Both the position numbers and the translations under genes were made by a program. 64,000 bases of DNA from assembly GCA_964016885.1 (NCBI GenBank), contig OZ024742.1:7193662-7257661 (forward strand). Direction: 5' to 3'. Below are positions 56,441 through 64,000 of the stretch, piece after piece. The notes under the pieces are model-generated. The model ran no database searches. It worked only from the letters and a program-made list of their open reading frames with translations, and had not been told where the DNA came from. The stretch's first letter is position 1, and each line of letters begins with the position of its first letter. The stretch is from Eledone cirrhosa. Lineage: Eukaryota > Mollusca > Cephalopoda > Octopoda > Eledonidae.

Positions 56441-57189
56441 GCATGTGAGTATGTTTGTTTAAGCTTTATTAGTGATCGGAATGACTCTAAATGTCTCTTC
56501 ATTATTCAGTATTCTCTAGGTATCTATTTATCTATTATCTATCTTATTCTATATATGGATATATACTAGCAGAGGTACCCGGTAATGCTCGGGTATTTTA
56601 TGTAATTCAGAATGTATTTTGATACATATTACAAAATATTTTACCAATACAGTAGGAATTTTAGCAGAAGTTTCAATGCAAATCATCAAGATGAAAATAA
56701 TCTTATGTTCGATGGTTATGTTGTTGAATGCTACTCCTTTTTTCACTCAGTATGTGTAATAATTAACCCATAGATGGATAGTTACGTATGATATCATACG
56801 TAAAGGGCGAAAATAGCACGACACAAAAAAAATCGGAATTTTCTTAATCCATTTTCTTTATTATTATTATTAATTTACACAATAAGAAAAGACGAACGTC
56901 AATCCCGGTCAGGAGATTCTGATAGGGAGTCCTATTATCTTTATCAGTTTTTATCTTATAGCACTTAGAAGAAACCTGAAAAAGTTTGGTGAGAACCCCA
57001 ATATGTGTTTTCTAGCCCACATTTAACTCCGGACCAGGTTCACCACCGCCTCTTCATTTGAATTTAGATCGGGGTTGCCATTCCTTCCAATCAATCATTT
57101 CCATGTCAGGTCGTCAGTGGCAACATGTGCATTGAAGTGTTCCATCAGGATATATGACTCAGTTTTAACTACATCTAACGCTGTAGTGA
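56441..57189. other. AT-rich intergenic sequence with two palindromic motifs
   Basis: At about 56,577-56,596 there is a TACCCGG...CTCGGGTA near-palindrome of a type common at the end of invertebrate small repeats. At 56,782-56,803 lies a perfect 22-bp palindrome (TTACGTATGAT and its complement), just inside a TTAACCC at 56,763. The stretch 56,895-57,050 resembles parts of the foldback at 58.2 kb (CCCGGTCAGGAG, CAGTTTTTAT). No gene. Confidence 0.45.
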
Positions 57190-57790
57190 CTTCATCGAGG
57201 CTGAATTAAGTACCAGAATTGCAAAAGCTGATGCAATAATTCGCCAGCTTTAACATTCAGTAATCAGAAGAAGGGTAGTCATCAACGCCAAACTCACTGT
57301 CTTCAATTCTGTTTTCGTGCAAACCCTTAACTATGGTCTTGAATCTTGGGTAATAATCGAAAAATTATGATAGCGAATACATGCAACCGAAATGGGATTC
57401 CTCCAATGGGTATTTGGAGTAAGGTTACTCGATAAAGTGCAGAGATCGGAGATCGGAGAGTCACTCCAGGTAGAACTGCTACTTCTCGGAATTGAGAGAT
57501 TACAGTTCCGATACTATGGGAATGTGGTTAGAATATCTCAGGAAAAAATCGCCAGACAGATTTTACGGCCAAACCCAACCGAAGATCCAGGGGTGGAACC
57601 CGAGCAAGGTGTTTAGATAACTCCCATGAGCTTGGCTGGTCTCACTTGGGGGTGCTGCCGGATAAGTTGGAGACTGTTGCTTCTGACAGGGCCCGCTTAA
57701 TGGAGAAGGACCCGCTGGAAGGAGTGTTTGATGTGTGCTTCCAAGATCCTCCCGGGAAGAAGAAGAAGAAGAAGAAGAAGATGAAGAATA
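57190..57790 (+). mobile_element. 3' end of a second LINE, 5'-truncated
   Basis: The pieces of coding sequence read GLNxxIAKADAIIRQL-like (about 57,215), RRVVINAKLTVFNSVFVQTL with NYGLESW (57,270-57,350), and after stops an open frame 57,392-57,616 with EMGFLQWVFGVRLLDKVQRS, LLLGIERLQFRYYGNVVRIS and PNPTEDPG. Then in another frame come LGWSHLGVLPDKLETVASDR, ARLMEKDPLE. This is the C-terminus after the RT in a common RTE/Rex-like class (RSxIW...ERxQLRWFGH...LG..PxEL..VAxDR). It ends in an (AAG)n tail at about 57,759-57,785. The copy is decayed by stops and frameshifts. Clade is uncertain. Confidence 0.72.
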
Positions 57791-57913
57791 TATATATATA
57801 TAATGCCAATCATTGTATGCTTGAATTTAACTGGCATGCAGAGACATAGATAGATGGATAAGGTAAGCCCAAATCATAGTAGATTCAAATATCACACACA
57901 CCACACACGTACA
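57791..57913. other. Short spacer
   Basis: TA-rich and CA-rich sequence between the LINE tail and the GA tract; nothing recognised. Confidence 0.5.
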
Positions 57914-57944
57914 GAGAGAGAAAGAAGAGAGAGAGAGAGAGAGT

Positions 57945-58030
<86 letters not shown>
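57914..58030 (+). repeat. (GA)n microsatellite
   Basis: GA repeat with AAG and TGAAAG interruptions in its first third. Confidence 0.95.
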
Positions 58031-58031
<1 letters not shown>

Positions 58032-58165
58032 GAGGTGCGACAGAAATGAAACATTGATTATAGGTTCAAATAAAACCTAGGTAGATGAGAAACAAGGGCA
58101 GATGTAATTTATCGAAGTCCTATACATGTCGACCCTAAATAGGAGCAATAACATTAGAAAGGGAT
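58026..58165 (+). repeat. Direct repeat downstream of a GA tract, copy 1
   Basis: GAAATGAGGTGCGACAGAAA, TGAAACATTGATTATAGGTT and AAATAAAACCTAGGTAG are repeated at 58,778-58,890 with a few changes, again directly after a GA tract. Part of an unidentified dispersed repeat that carries its own GA run. Confidence 0.75.
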
Positions 58166-58208
58166 GAACTACACCACATCTTTTTGGATTCGATTTTGAA
58201 AGTAGGTT

Positions 58209-58500
58209 TTTAAGTATTAATTTTCAATAGAATTTTATAGCAGTCTCGGTGGAATAGTGGAAGGTATGAGAGGCGGTGGAAATCTCGGTCTGGGTTTCAG
58301 TCCGCGTCAGGAGGTTCTTGTAGTTCAACCTTTTCAGTTTTTATTTTACATCTTAGAAAACAAAAACTGAAAATGTTTCGGGAAACTCGTACCTCCTGAT
58401 CGAGATTGAAACCCCCGACCCGGATCTCTTCCGTCTGTAACACCTCCCACCAGGCCACAAGGACAACTTCATAAAACTACTGAAAATTTATATTTATAAA
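58209..58500. repeat. Imperfect foldback of a tRNA-like repeat
   Basis: The halves are diverged reverse complements meeting near 58,355 (TTTTCAGTTTTTATTTT against AAAACAAAAACTGAAAA). The minus-strand copy has GGCCTGGTGG and GGGTTTCAATC, which loosely match the A and B boxes of a tRNA promoter. The plus-strand copy has CGGTGGAATAGTGG and GGGTTTCAGTC. I read it as two head-to-head copies of a small tRNA-related SINE-like unit. Arms are roughly 60-70% alike. Confidence 0.6.
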
Positions 58501-58698
58501 CATTCTTTCAAAATCAAAGTAAAAAGATTTTTCGTTCATGGCTTTGTTAAAGCTATTAGTCATATTTAGTGTCGACTTGTCAATCTTCTGGCTCTTTGGT
58601 AACCTTGGTATTTCTCTGTGTGAGTGTTTAATTTTATAATTAATTTAATTTAATTACTATTTTAACAAATAAATGATATATGTATATTGCCAATCATC

Positions 58699-58778
<80 letters not shown>
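58699..58778 (+). repeat. (TG)n-(AG)n microsatellite
   Basis: Seven or so TG units turning into a pure AG run. Confidence 0.95.
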
Positions 58779-58781
<3 letters not shown>

Positions 58782-58890
58782 GAGGTGCGACACAAATGAA
58801 ACATTGATTACAGGTTCAAATAAAACCTAGGTAGCAGAGCTAAATCATTTACAATTCGACTTTAAATAGTAGCAATAACATGAAGAAGAA
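58778..58890 (+). repeat. Direct repeat downstream of a GA tract, copy 2
   Basis: Matches 58,026-58,165, including the spacing to the GA tract. Differs by single-base changes and by loss of part of the middle. 58,891-59,040 holds nothing recognised. Confidence 0.75.
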
Positions 58891-59039
58891 AAACCTTTGC
58901 CAACACAATAGGATTGTCTCCCATGTCGGCTGTGATAGTGTTGCACTCAATAATTGCTAGTTTAACGACTGTTAAAAGATCTAGTAACTTGTGCTGGACG
59001 ACAGCTGTTTACAAATGTCTTGTATAGTAGTGACACATA

Positions 59040-59248
59040 CTTCTTTCTATATATGCACACATACATACATACACACATACATAAACACACACATACAAAC
59101 AAGCACACACACAATCACATATATATGTATATAATCATATATATGCAGGTGCATCTAAACACTTATTCACACATACACACATATATAAAACTATTTGTTT
59201 GTACATCTAAATATATAAAGCCATACATACCTACATATATATACTCGC

Positions 59249-59279
<31 letters not shown>

Positions 59280-59510
59280 AGTGTGAGTGTGTGTGTGTGC
59301 TTGTTTGAGTGTGTTTGAACATGTGTATATGTGTGTGCTTGAGTGTATGTGTATGTGTGTGTGTGTGTGCTTGAGTGTACTTGCATGTGTGTATGTGTTT
59401 GTATGTGCATGTGTACATGTGTGTGTTTGTATGTCTGTGAAGTCTGGGTGTACCTGCATGTGTGTGTCTGAGTGTGTGCACACCCATGTTTGAATATATA
59501 TATTATACCT
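59040..59510 (+). repeat. Mixed CA/TA/TG microsatellite cluster
   Basis: CA-rich part at 59,053-59,175, TA-rich at 59,225-59,267, then a degenerate TG tract to about 59,490. Open frames on both strands are low-complexity artefacts. Confidence 0.85.
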
Positions 59511-59599
59511 GTAGAGATATCCATCTTTATACATGAATTAACCCCAGAAACCGACCTTGGTCTTAAAATATGTCACTTCTCTGTCAGTTGTATTATTTC

Positions 59600-59795
59600 T
59601 AGTGGATTGGCAGTATCGGTGGAGGGTCGGACGCCATGCTTTCCAGCATAGTTACGTCCCTTTACGATCTGAGTTCAAATCCCGCCGAGGTTGACTTTGC
59701 CTTTCATCCTTACGGGGTCGATAAAATAAAGTACCAGTAATGCACTGGGTATTTGCTGTCCTTGTGCCTAAAGTAGAAACAATTATTTCTATATC
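59600..59795 (+). mobile_element. Full-length-looking tRNA-derived SINE (cephalopod type)
   Basis: The head TGGCAGTATCGGTGGAGGGT followed by GAGTTCAAATCCCGCC at 59,671-59,686 gives plausible A- and B-box positions of an RNA polymerase III promoter. The body has TTTGCCTTTCATCCTTACGG, GGTCGATAAAATAAAGTACC and AATGCACTGGGT, and the tail is GCCTAAAGTAGAAACAATTA. A partial minus-strand copy lies at 55,566-55,668. Family name not assigned. Confidence 0.75.
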
Positions 59796-59864
59796 GTCCT
59801 TGCTCTATCGTCACTGCTGTGTTCTGTCCGACACTATTGTACTATACATATACATATACACACA

Positions 59865-59920
59865 CACACATATATATATATTACAATAGTCTCCGTCAGA
59901 ACATCAACAATCATATATAA

Positions 59921-60000
<80 letters not shown>

Positions 60001-60045
60001 GTCGGTGTGTGCTTATATATGATTGTTGATGTCATCTGATTAATA
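59865..60045. repeat. Foldback around CA/TA microsatellite
   Basis: CATCAACAATCATATATAAA at about 59,902 is mirrored by TTATATATGATTGTTGATG at about 60,012, with CA and TA runs in the loop. The CA tracts inside are also mirrored by GTGTGTGC. Confidence 0.75.
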
Positions 60046-60380
60046 TATTATTCGTATTTATTAGTTTCTTGATATGTTTGTTTGTGGTTGAGTGTATCCA
60101 CATGTGTGTATTGTGTTTATTCTCTCTCTATCTCCCCCTCTCTTTCCTTCTCCCCCTCTCTGTATGTGTATATTGTTTGATATTTCTCATTTATTCAGAG
60201 GTATTCGTGTTGTATATATTTTTCTACCATCTTCAACATTTATCTGATAATAACTGAGACAATCAAAGACAGAGAAGAACACCTGGAGAAAGTTCATGAG
60301 GTACAACACTGCATCCAGTCGACGTCTTTTAATCCACCTTCCTTACTTATCTCAATACCATATATATATATATATATATA
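60046..60380. other. No recognised gene
   Basis: AT-rich with a CT-rich piece at about 60,120-60,160 and a TA run at 60,361-60,380. Nothing else seen. Confidence 0.5.
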
Positions 60381-60639
60381 GAACAAGGAAAAGCGAAGTA
60401 GTTTCAGATGTTCAAATCCTTTAATAATAATGTTGTGATATATATTTCAATGGTTTGTTACATAATAAGGTTATGTTTCCGAGGCAATCCAAATTGAATC
60501 GACATGGGAACGGACGAAGTGTGTTCTCTTGGGTTCTTCATCCGTTTCCTTGTGAGTACCAATTCACCCACACCGGTCTGCGCAGGCGCAGGTCCGAAGG
60601 AAGTTGACCATTAGCTACCGCAGAAAAATAACCTTATTA

Positions 60640-60700
60640 TGTAACAAGTTGTCTGACGATGTCGCGGCACTGGCGCACGGAACAGTGTGGCCACTGTCGC
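60640..60700 (+). ncRNA. Hammerhead-like segment, element E left copy
   Basis: CTGACGA at 60,653-60,659 is followed by a stem TGT-c-GCG / CGC-ACG, then GAAC and a strong hairpin ACAGTG/CACTGT ending in GTC at 60,698. The order matches core strand, stem II, GAA, stem III and cleavage site of a hammerhead. One A of the GAAA motif appears missing and I see no convincing stem I, so this may be inactive or only similar. Confidence 0.35.
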
Positions 60701-61948
60701 CATTGAAATATATATCACAGCATTATTATTAAAGGACTTGAACACCTGAAACTACTTCGCTTTTCTTTATTCGATATTTACTCCGTCACTCATATGTGGA
60801 AAAAGTACGTTGAGTGCTTGAATTGAATTGCATCAATGTTTACCCTAAGAATTTAGCTCGAATTAGTTGAGCGCTCTATGATGTAACCGACATAGTGGAG
60901 AAGAGAGCAACCAGCCACCAGCTACACCCGGAAATCCCCTCTACCATGGGGATGGAAATCCCTGATACTGGACGGACATGAAAATAACTTTCGGCAAGAT
61001 AAATACGCGGAAACAAAACAACGATAAACCCCTATTTTCCTGCACCAAATTGCATTTTAACAGAAGCCCCTCAATTCAATTTATATATGGAAAAATTGGC
61101 AATCATATTAATCATGTATCTCCTATCTCATTTTGCATATATGTACTGTATGTATTTTTTGCATTTATTGGATATATTTTTGTGTGTTTTTTCTTTTGGA
61201 TATTTTATATCTGTGTTTTGTTTTTTTTTGTTCCATGTGATGGACATTCTAACTATGTACCCGCCTAACTACAACCTTTCATACTGTAAGTTACCCTCCG
61301 TTCTACTGTACGGTACTATCGTTCAGTATGTAGATAATATATCTGTAACATTAATACCCTTTCAAAACTTCTTACTTAAACATCTCCCTACGTAGTAGAT
61401 AGTATAGGTGCACATATTTGTTTACTCACTTCAATCTAGATTCTCACTTGTAAATTTTTTTTATTTTTAATTTTTAATTTCTGATTTCTGATTTTCGATT
61501 TTTAATTTTTAGTTTTAATTTCCAACTCTCATTCATAATTTCCACTGTGAAACTATAATACCTAGAATTAAGTATATTTTCTCTTAGAGGTTGATGGTCA
61601 ATTATACTGTCCATACTTAATGTGGGGTGATATTGAGACCTATTGATACTCACACTCTCCCAACCCCACTGGCTTTCGGCTGACTGCCACTGACGGGGTG
61701 ACTAGCAGTAAGCTATATATTACAGGCCTGAATAGGTCATTGTTTGGTTGAGAGGGGGAACTGCCTAGGCAAATTTCGTTGAACTCTGCGGTAGCTAATG
61801 GTCAACTTCCTTCGGACCTGCGCCTGCGCAGACCGGTGGGGGTGAATTGGTACTTACAAGGGAACGGATGAAGAACCCAAGAGCACACACTTCGTCCGTT
61901 CCCATGTCGATTCAATTTGGATTGCCTCGGAAACATAACCTTATTATG

Positions 61949-62006
61949 TAACAAGCTGTCTGACGATGTTGCGGTACTCGCACACAGAACAGTGTGGCCA
62001 CTGTCG
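61949..62006 (+). ncRNA. Hammerhead-like segment, element E right copy
   Basis: CTGACGA at 61,960-61,966, stem II TGT-t-GCG / CGC-ACA, GAAC, hairpin ACAGTG/CACTGT and GTC ending at 62,005. Compared with the left copy, stem II changes keep pairing (T-A here, T-G there), which hints at structural constraint. Stem I is not evident. Confidence 0.38.
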
Positions 62007-62183
62007 CCATTGAAATATATATCACAGCATTATTATTAAAGGACTTCAACATCTGAAACTACTTCGCTTTTCCTTATTCGATATTTACTCCGTCTCTCCT
62101 ATGTGGAAAAAGTACGTTGAGTGCTTGAATTGAATTGCATCAATGTTTACCTTAAGTATATATATATATATATATACAAAAAT

Positions 62184-63665
62184 GTATGACCCCGACGGCA
62201 GAGCTCAAGCCGTTTCGACGGCTATTTCTGGACTAAATTAGAATTTTTAGCCTGGTGAATAAATAGCCGAACTTGTCAAGGGGTACTTCCTTATATGGGA
62301 AGATTGTAGTTGTCAAGAGGATGGTTCAAAATTTGTTGTAAACAAAATAAGTCTATCATGGCATTTGGTGGGAGGTAGGGGTGGCTGAACTTGCCTGTAG
62401 AACAATGAGGGAGGTAGTGGAGCCGGTCAAGCGTTGAAAGTGATATGTATACAGCAGATTCTAAGGATAGTGTATGAAAAGTCGAAAAATTATTTGGAGA
62501 AAATGGAGGAGGGAAGTTATAGAATAGTTATTCCAATGAGAGAAGGAGACAATAAAAATAATAGAAAGAAATATAAAAAAATATATAAAATTAGATAGTG
62601 AGAAATGAATAAAAAAAACAAAAACAGTAGAGTCTAGAAACAGCTGCTATGATTAGTAGGTGTTGCTTGTACGGCCAAAGCTATAGAAAAAGTTAATAAG
62701 ATGAGATTGGAAAATACTAAATAAGAAATTGTAGAAGTGGGTAGTGAAAAAATATAAAGCAAACTTTTCAGGGGTCTAACACAGCTGCTAAAAATAGTTA
62801 GTAAAGCGTATTCCGCCAATGCTATCTTACAATTATAGGTTAATAAGTAGAGAATAGAAAACAATTTAGAAATTGTAGAAATGGAGTAGTAACAAAAATG
62901 ATACAAAATTACAGGGATCTAACACATCTGCTATAAATAGTTAGTAAAGCGTATTCGGCCAATTCAATCTTAAAATTACAGGGGTGGCGGTACTGAGGCT
63001 ACAGAGGCCCGATGGGCTGCATTGGGGTAGGCGAAAGGGGAAAACAGACGAGGAAGAAGATCGGGTGGAAGGAAGTGATAGGATGTGACAGGGGGAAGAA
63101 GAAAACATAGAGGAAAAGAAAAGAGGTACATCTACCTATGTAAGCTGGGGTTTCCCCTAACTTATTCGGCAAGTGGGAGGGGGAGGGTATCAGCCCTTGT
63201 CTATCCACCCGGGTCGTTATGGGGTTTGAGGGCGAGGTAAGTCCTACGTAATCTGTGTTTGCATGCGGTTACCAGTTCGTCTTTCTTGTTTAGGAGTTGA
63301 TCCTTCGAAAACAGCATGTGTAATGTTTCCTCCGAGCATAAGTAACACGGACGGCGTCCTCCCGTGTAAGAGTTAGTTCTGGACAGTAAACTCCAAGTGA
63401 GATTGTAGGTTATTTATATTATCTTGGAGGTCTTTCTATTATTTTTTATTGTCTCCTACTCTCATTCGAATTACCTATTCTATAACTTCCCTCCTCCATT
63501 TTCTCTAGAACAATTTTTCGACTTTTTATACACTATCCTTAGAATCTAGCTATTGAGCTATACCGTCGGGGTCATACTTTTTCCTATTACCCACTCTACT
63601 ACCCTAAGTATTGAGTACTCTGGTGCGTTATGGTCCATCTGGTTCCTTACCACAATTCCTTCGAT
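62184..63665. mobile_element. Hammerhead-fossil repeat family B, copy 2, long inverted arms
   Basis: The left arm 62,184-62,590 starts GTATGACCCCGACGGC, continues through CCGTTTCGACGGCTATTTC, CAAGCGTTGAAAGTGAT, GATTCTAAGGATAGTGTATG and AAAATGGAGGAGGGAAGTTA. The right arm, 63,430-63,665, is the reverse complement of the start and end of that series plus CAAGTATTGAGTACTC-type sequence seen in copy 1, but lacks about 265 bp in the middle. The centre holds the 142-bp repeats listed next and a purine-rich stretch (63,000-63,120). No coding frame is supported. Confidence 0.68.
62637..62990 (+). repeat. About 142-bp degenerate tandem repeat, 2.5 units
   Basis: ACACAGCTGCTAAAAATAGT at about 62,780, ACACATCTGCTATAAATAGT at about 62,921 and the more diverged AACAGCTGCTATGATTAGT at 62,638 begin successive units. 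Each also shares TTAGTAAAGCGTATTC(C/G)G and AGAAATTGTAGAA. Internal sequence of element B copy 2. Confidence 0.75.
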
Positions 63666-63668
63666 ATA

Positions 63669-63713
<45 letters not shown>

Positions 63714-63740
63714 CAGACATGTATATATATATGTATGTAA
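63664..63740 (+). repeat. (TA)n microsatellite
   Basis: TA run to about 63,708 followed by a TATG-rich piece. It sits at the outer edge of the right arm of element B copy 2. Confidence 0.9.
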
Positions 63741-64000
63741 CGGGTAAACAGAAATAACAACACAATCGGTACAGTATATGGAAGGTATATATTAGGTTAA
63801 CGCTTGATATAGCAGGAAGAGGGTCTTAGCCTTTCGGACGCTAGTCTTTCATCAGAAGAAATAATGAAATATAAGATAGATTGAGGAGACGGGTGGGTTG
63901 GAATTGGAAAAAATGTCTTTAGATAAAAATAATAGGTCCATTAATGTTGACATGTCTTGGAAAACTGTTGGTGCTGGCGTTGGTGTAAGGTTTGTTTTTT
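63741..64000 (-). repeat. Edge of another terminal repeat with a CUGAUGA...GAAA half-core
   Basis: On the minus strand CTGATGA (around 63,849-63,855) is followed by AAGAC-TAGC-GTCC, which can form a 3-bp stem, and then GAAA (63,832-63,835). I found no flanking stem I. The rest (TTGAGGAGACGGGTGGGTTG and on) runs off the window. No gene. Confidence 0.4.

Larger units (their letters stand above)
60381..62155. mobile_element. Hammerhead-like repeat element E with inverted and direct terminal copies
   Basis: 60,381-60,624 is the reverse complement of 61,782-62,085 (AAAAGCGAAGTAGTTTCAGA at the left, its complement at the right), except that the left arm lacks 52 bp. Directly after the left arm, 60,628-60,838 is a direct copy of 61,938-62,152 (ACCTTATTATGTAACAAG to GCATCAATGTTTACC). 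The internal part (60,840-61,780) has no recognisable protein. This inverted-plus-direct arrangement is what Penelope-like elements show. An open frame at 60,978-61,268 has no recognisable domain. Confidence 0.68.

Noticed and set aside
60978..61268. Open frame with hydrophobic stretch inside element E
   Set aside because: AT-rich sequence gives Phe/Ile/Tyr-rich frames by chance. Two frames overlap, and no family is recognised.
63825..63860. Complete hammerhead ribozyme
   Set aside because: Only the CUGAUGA, stem II and GAAA parts are found. The possible AGG/CCT stem III would need a stem I that does not pair.

Overview
The window is a piece of a eukaryotic, most likely cephalopod (octopus-type), genome made almost entirely of repeats. 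I see no host protein-coding gene that I can support. The organism call is from memory and not from a search. It rests on a LINE tail ending in an ATC-rich run joined to TTTAACGTCC, a tRNA-headed SINE with the GGGGTCGATAAA body common in cephalopod genomes, abundant TA, CA and GA microsatellites, and many Penelope-like termini.

Layout. (1) 1-38,160: one continuous satellite of 33-bp monomers, roughly 1,150 copies, still open at the left edge. The + strand is about 88% A+C. Because 33 is divisible by 3, every frame reads as an 11-residue peptide repeat (TMTITTQPTTA, an Asn-rich NNTTNNSNNDN version, and Leu- or Cys-rich versions on the minus strand). The array has grown by nested tandem duplications with offsets of 2,234, 3,997, 2,943 and 5,156 bp. 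(2) 38,161-43,434: a decayed Tx1/L1-like LINE (ORF1, then APE endonuclease, reverse transcriptase and C-terminal zinc knuckle), followed by a second copy of its 3' tail and a TATC microsatellite. The Asn-rich frame of the satellite runs without a stop into LINE ORF1, so the satellite may be an expanded ORF1 coding repeat. (3) 43,981-47,090: a 138-bp direct repeat pair, the second copy abutting a 35-bp, about 67-copy satellite whose monomers resemble 3' splice sites. (4) 47,536-48,118: the 3' end of an RTE-like LINE on the minus strand. (5) 50,222-53,847: a 5'-truncated Penelope-like element (GIY-YIG end of the protein only) bounded by identical 92-bp inverted repeats that contain a hammerhead-ribozyme-like fold. 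(6) 53,997-63,665: small elements with palindromic or head-to-head termini, several with hammerhead-like segments, mixed with a second LINE 3' end (57.2-57.8 kb), two SINE copies and microsatellites. (7) 63,740-64,000: the start of another terminal-repeat-like sequence, cut by the window edge.

The two signals most worth following are the in-frame continuity between the 38-kb satellite and LINE ORF1, and the recurring theme in 50-64 kb of inverted Penelope-like termini carrying hammerhead-like modules, where in two elements one arm has lost the module.
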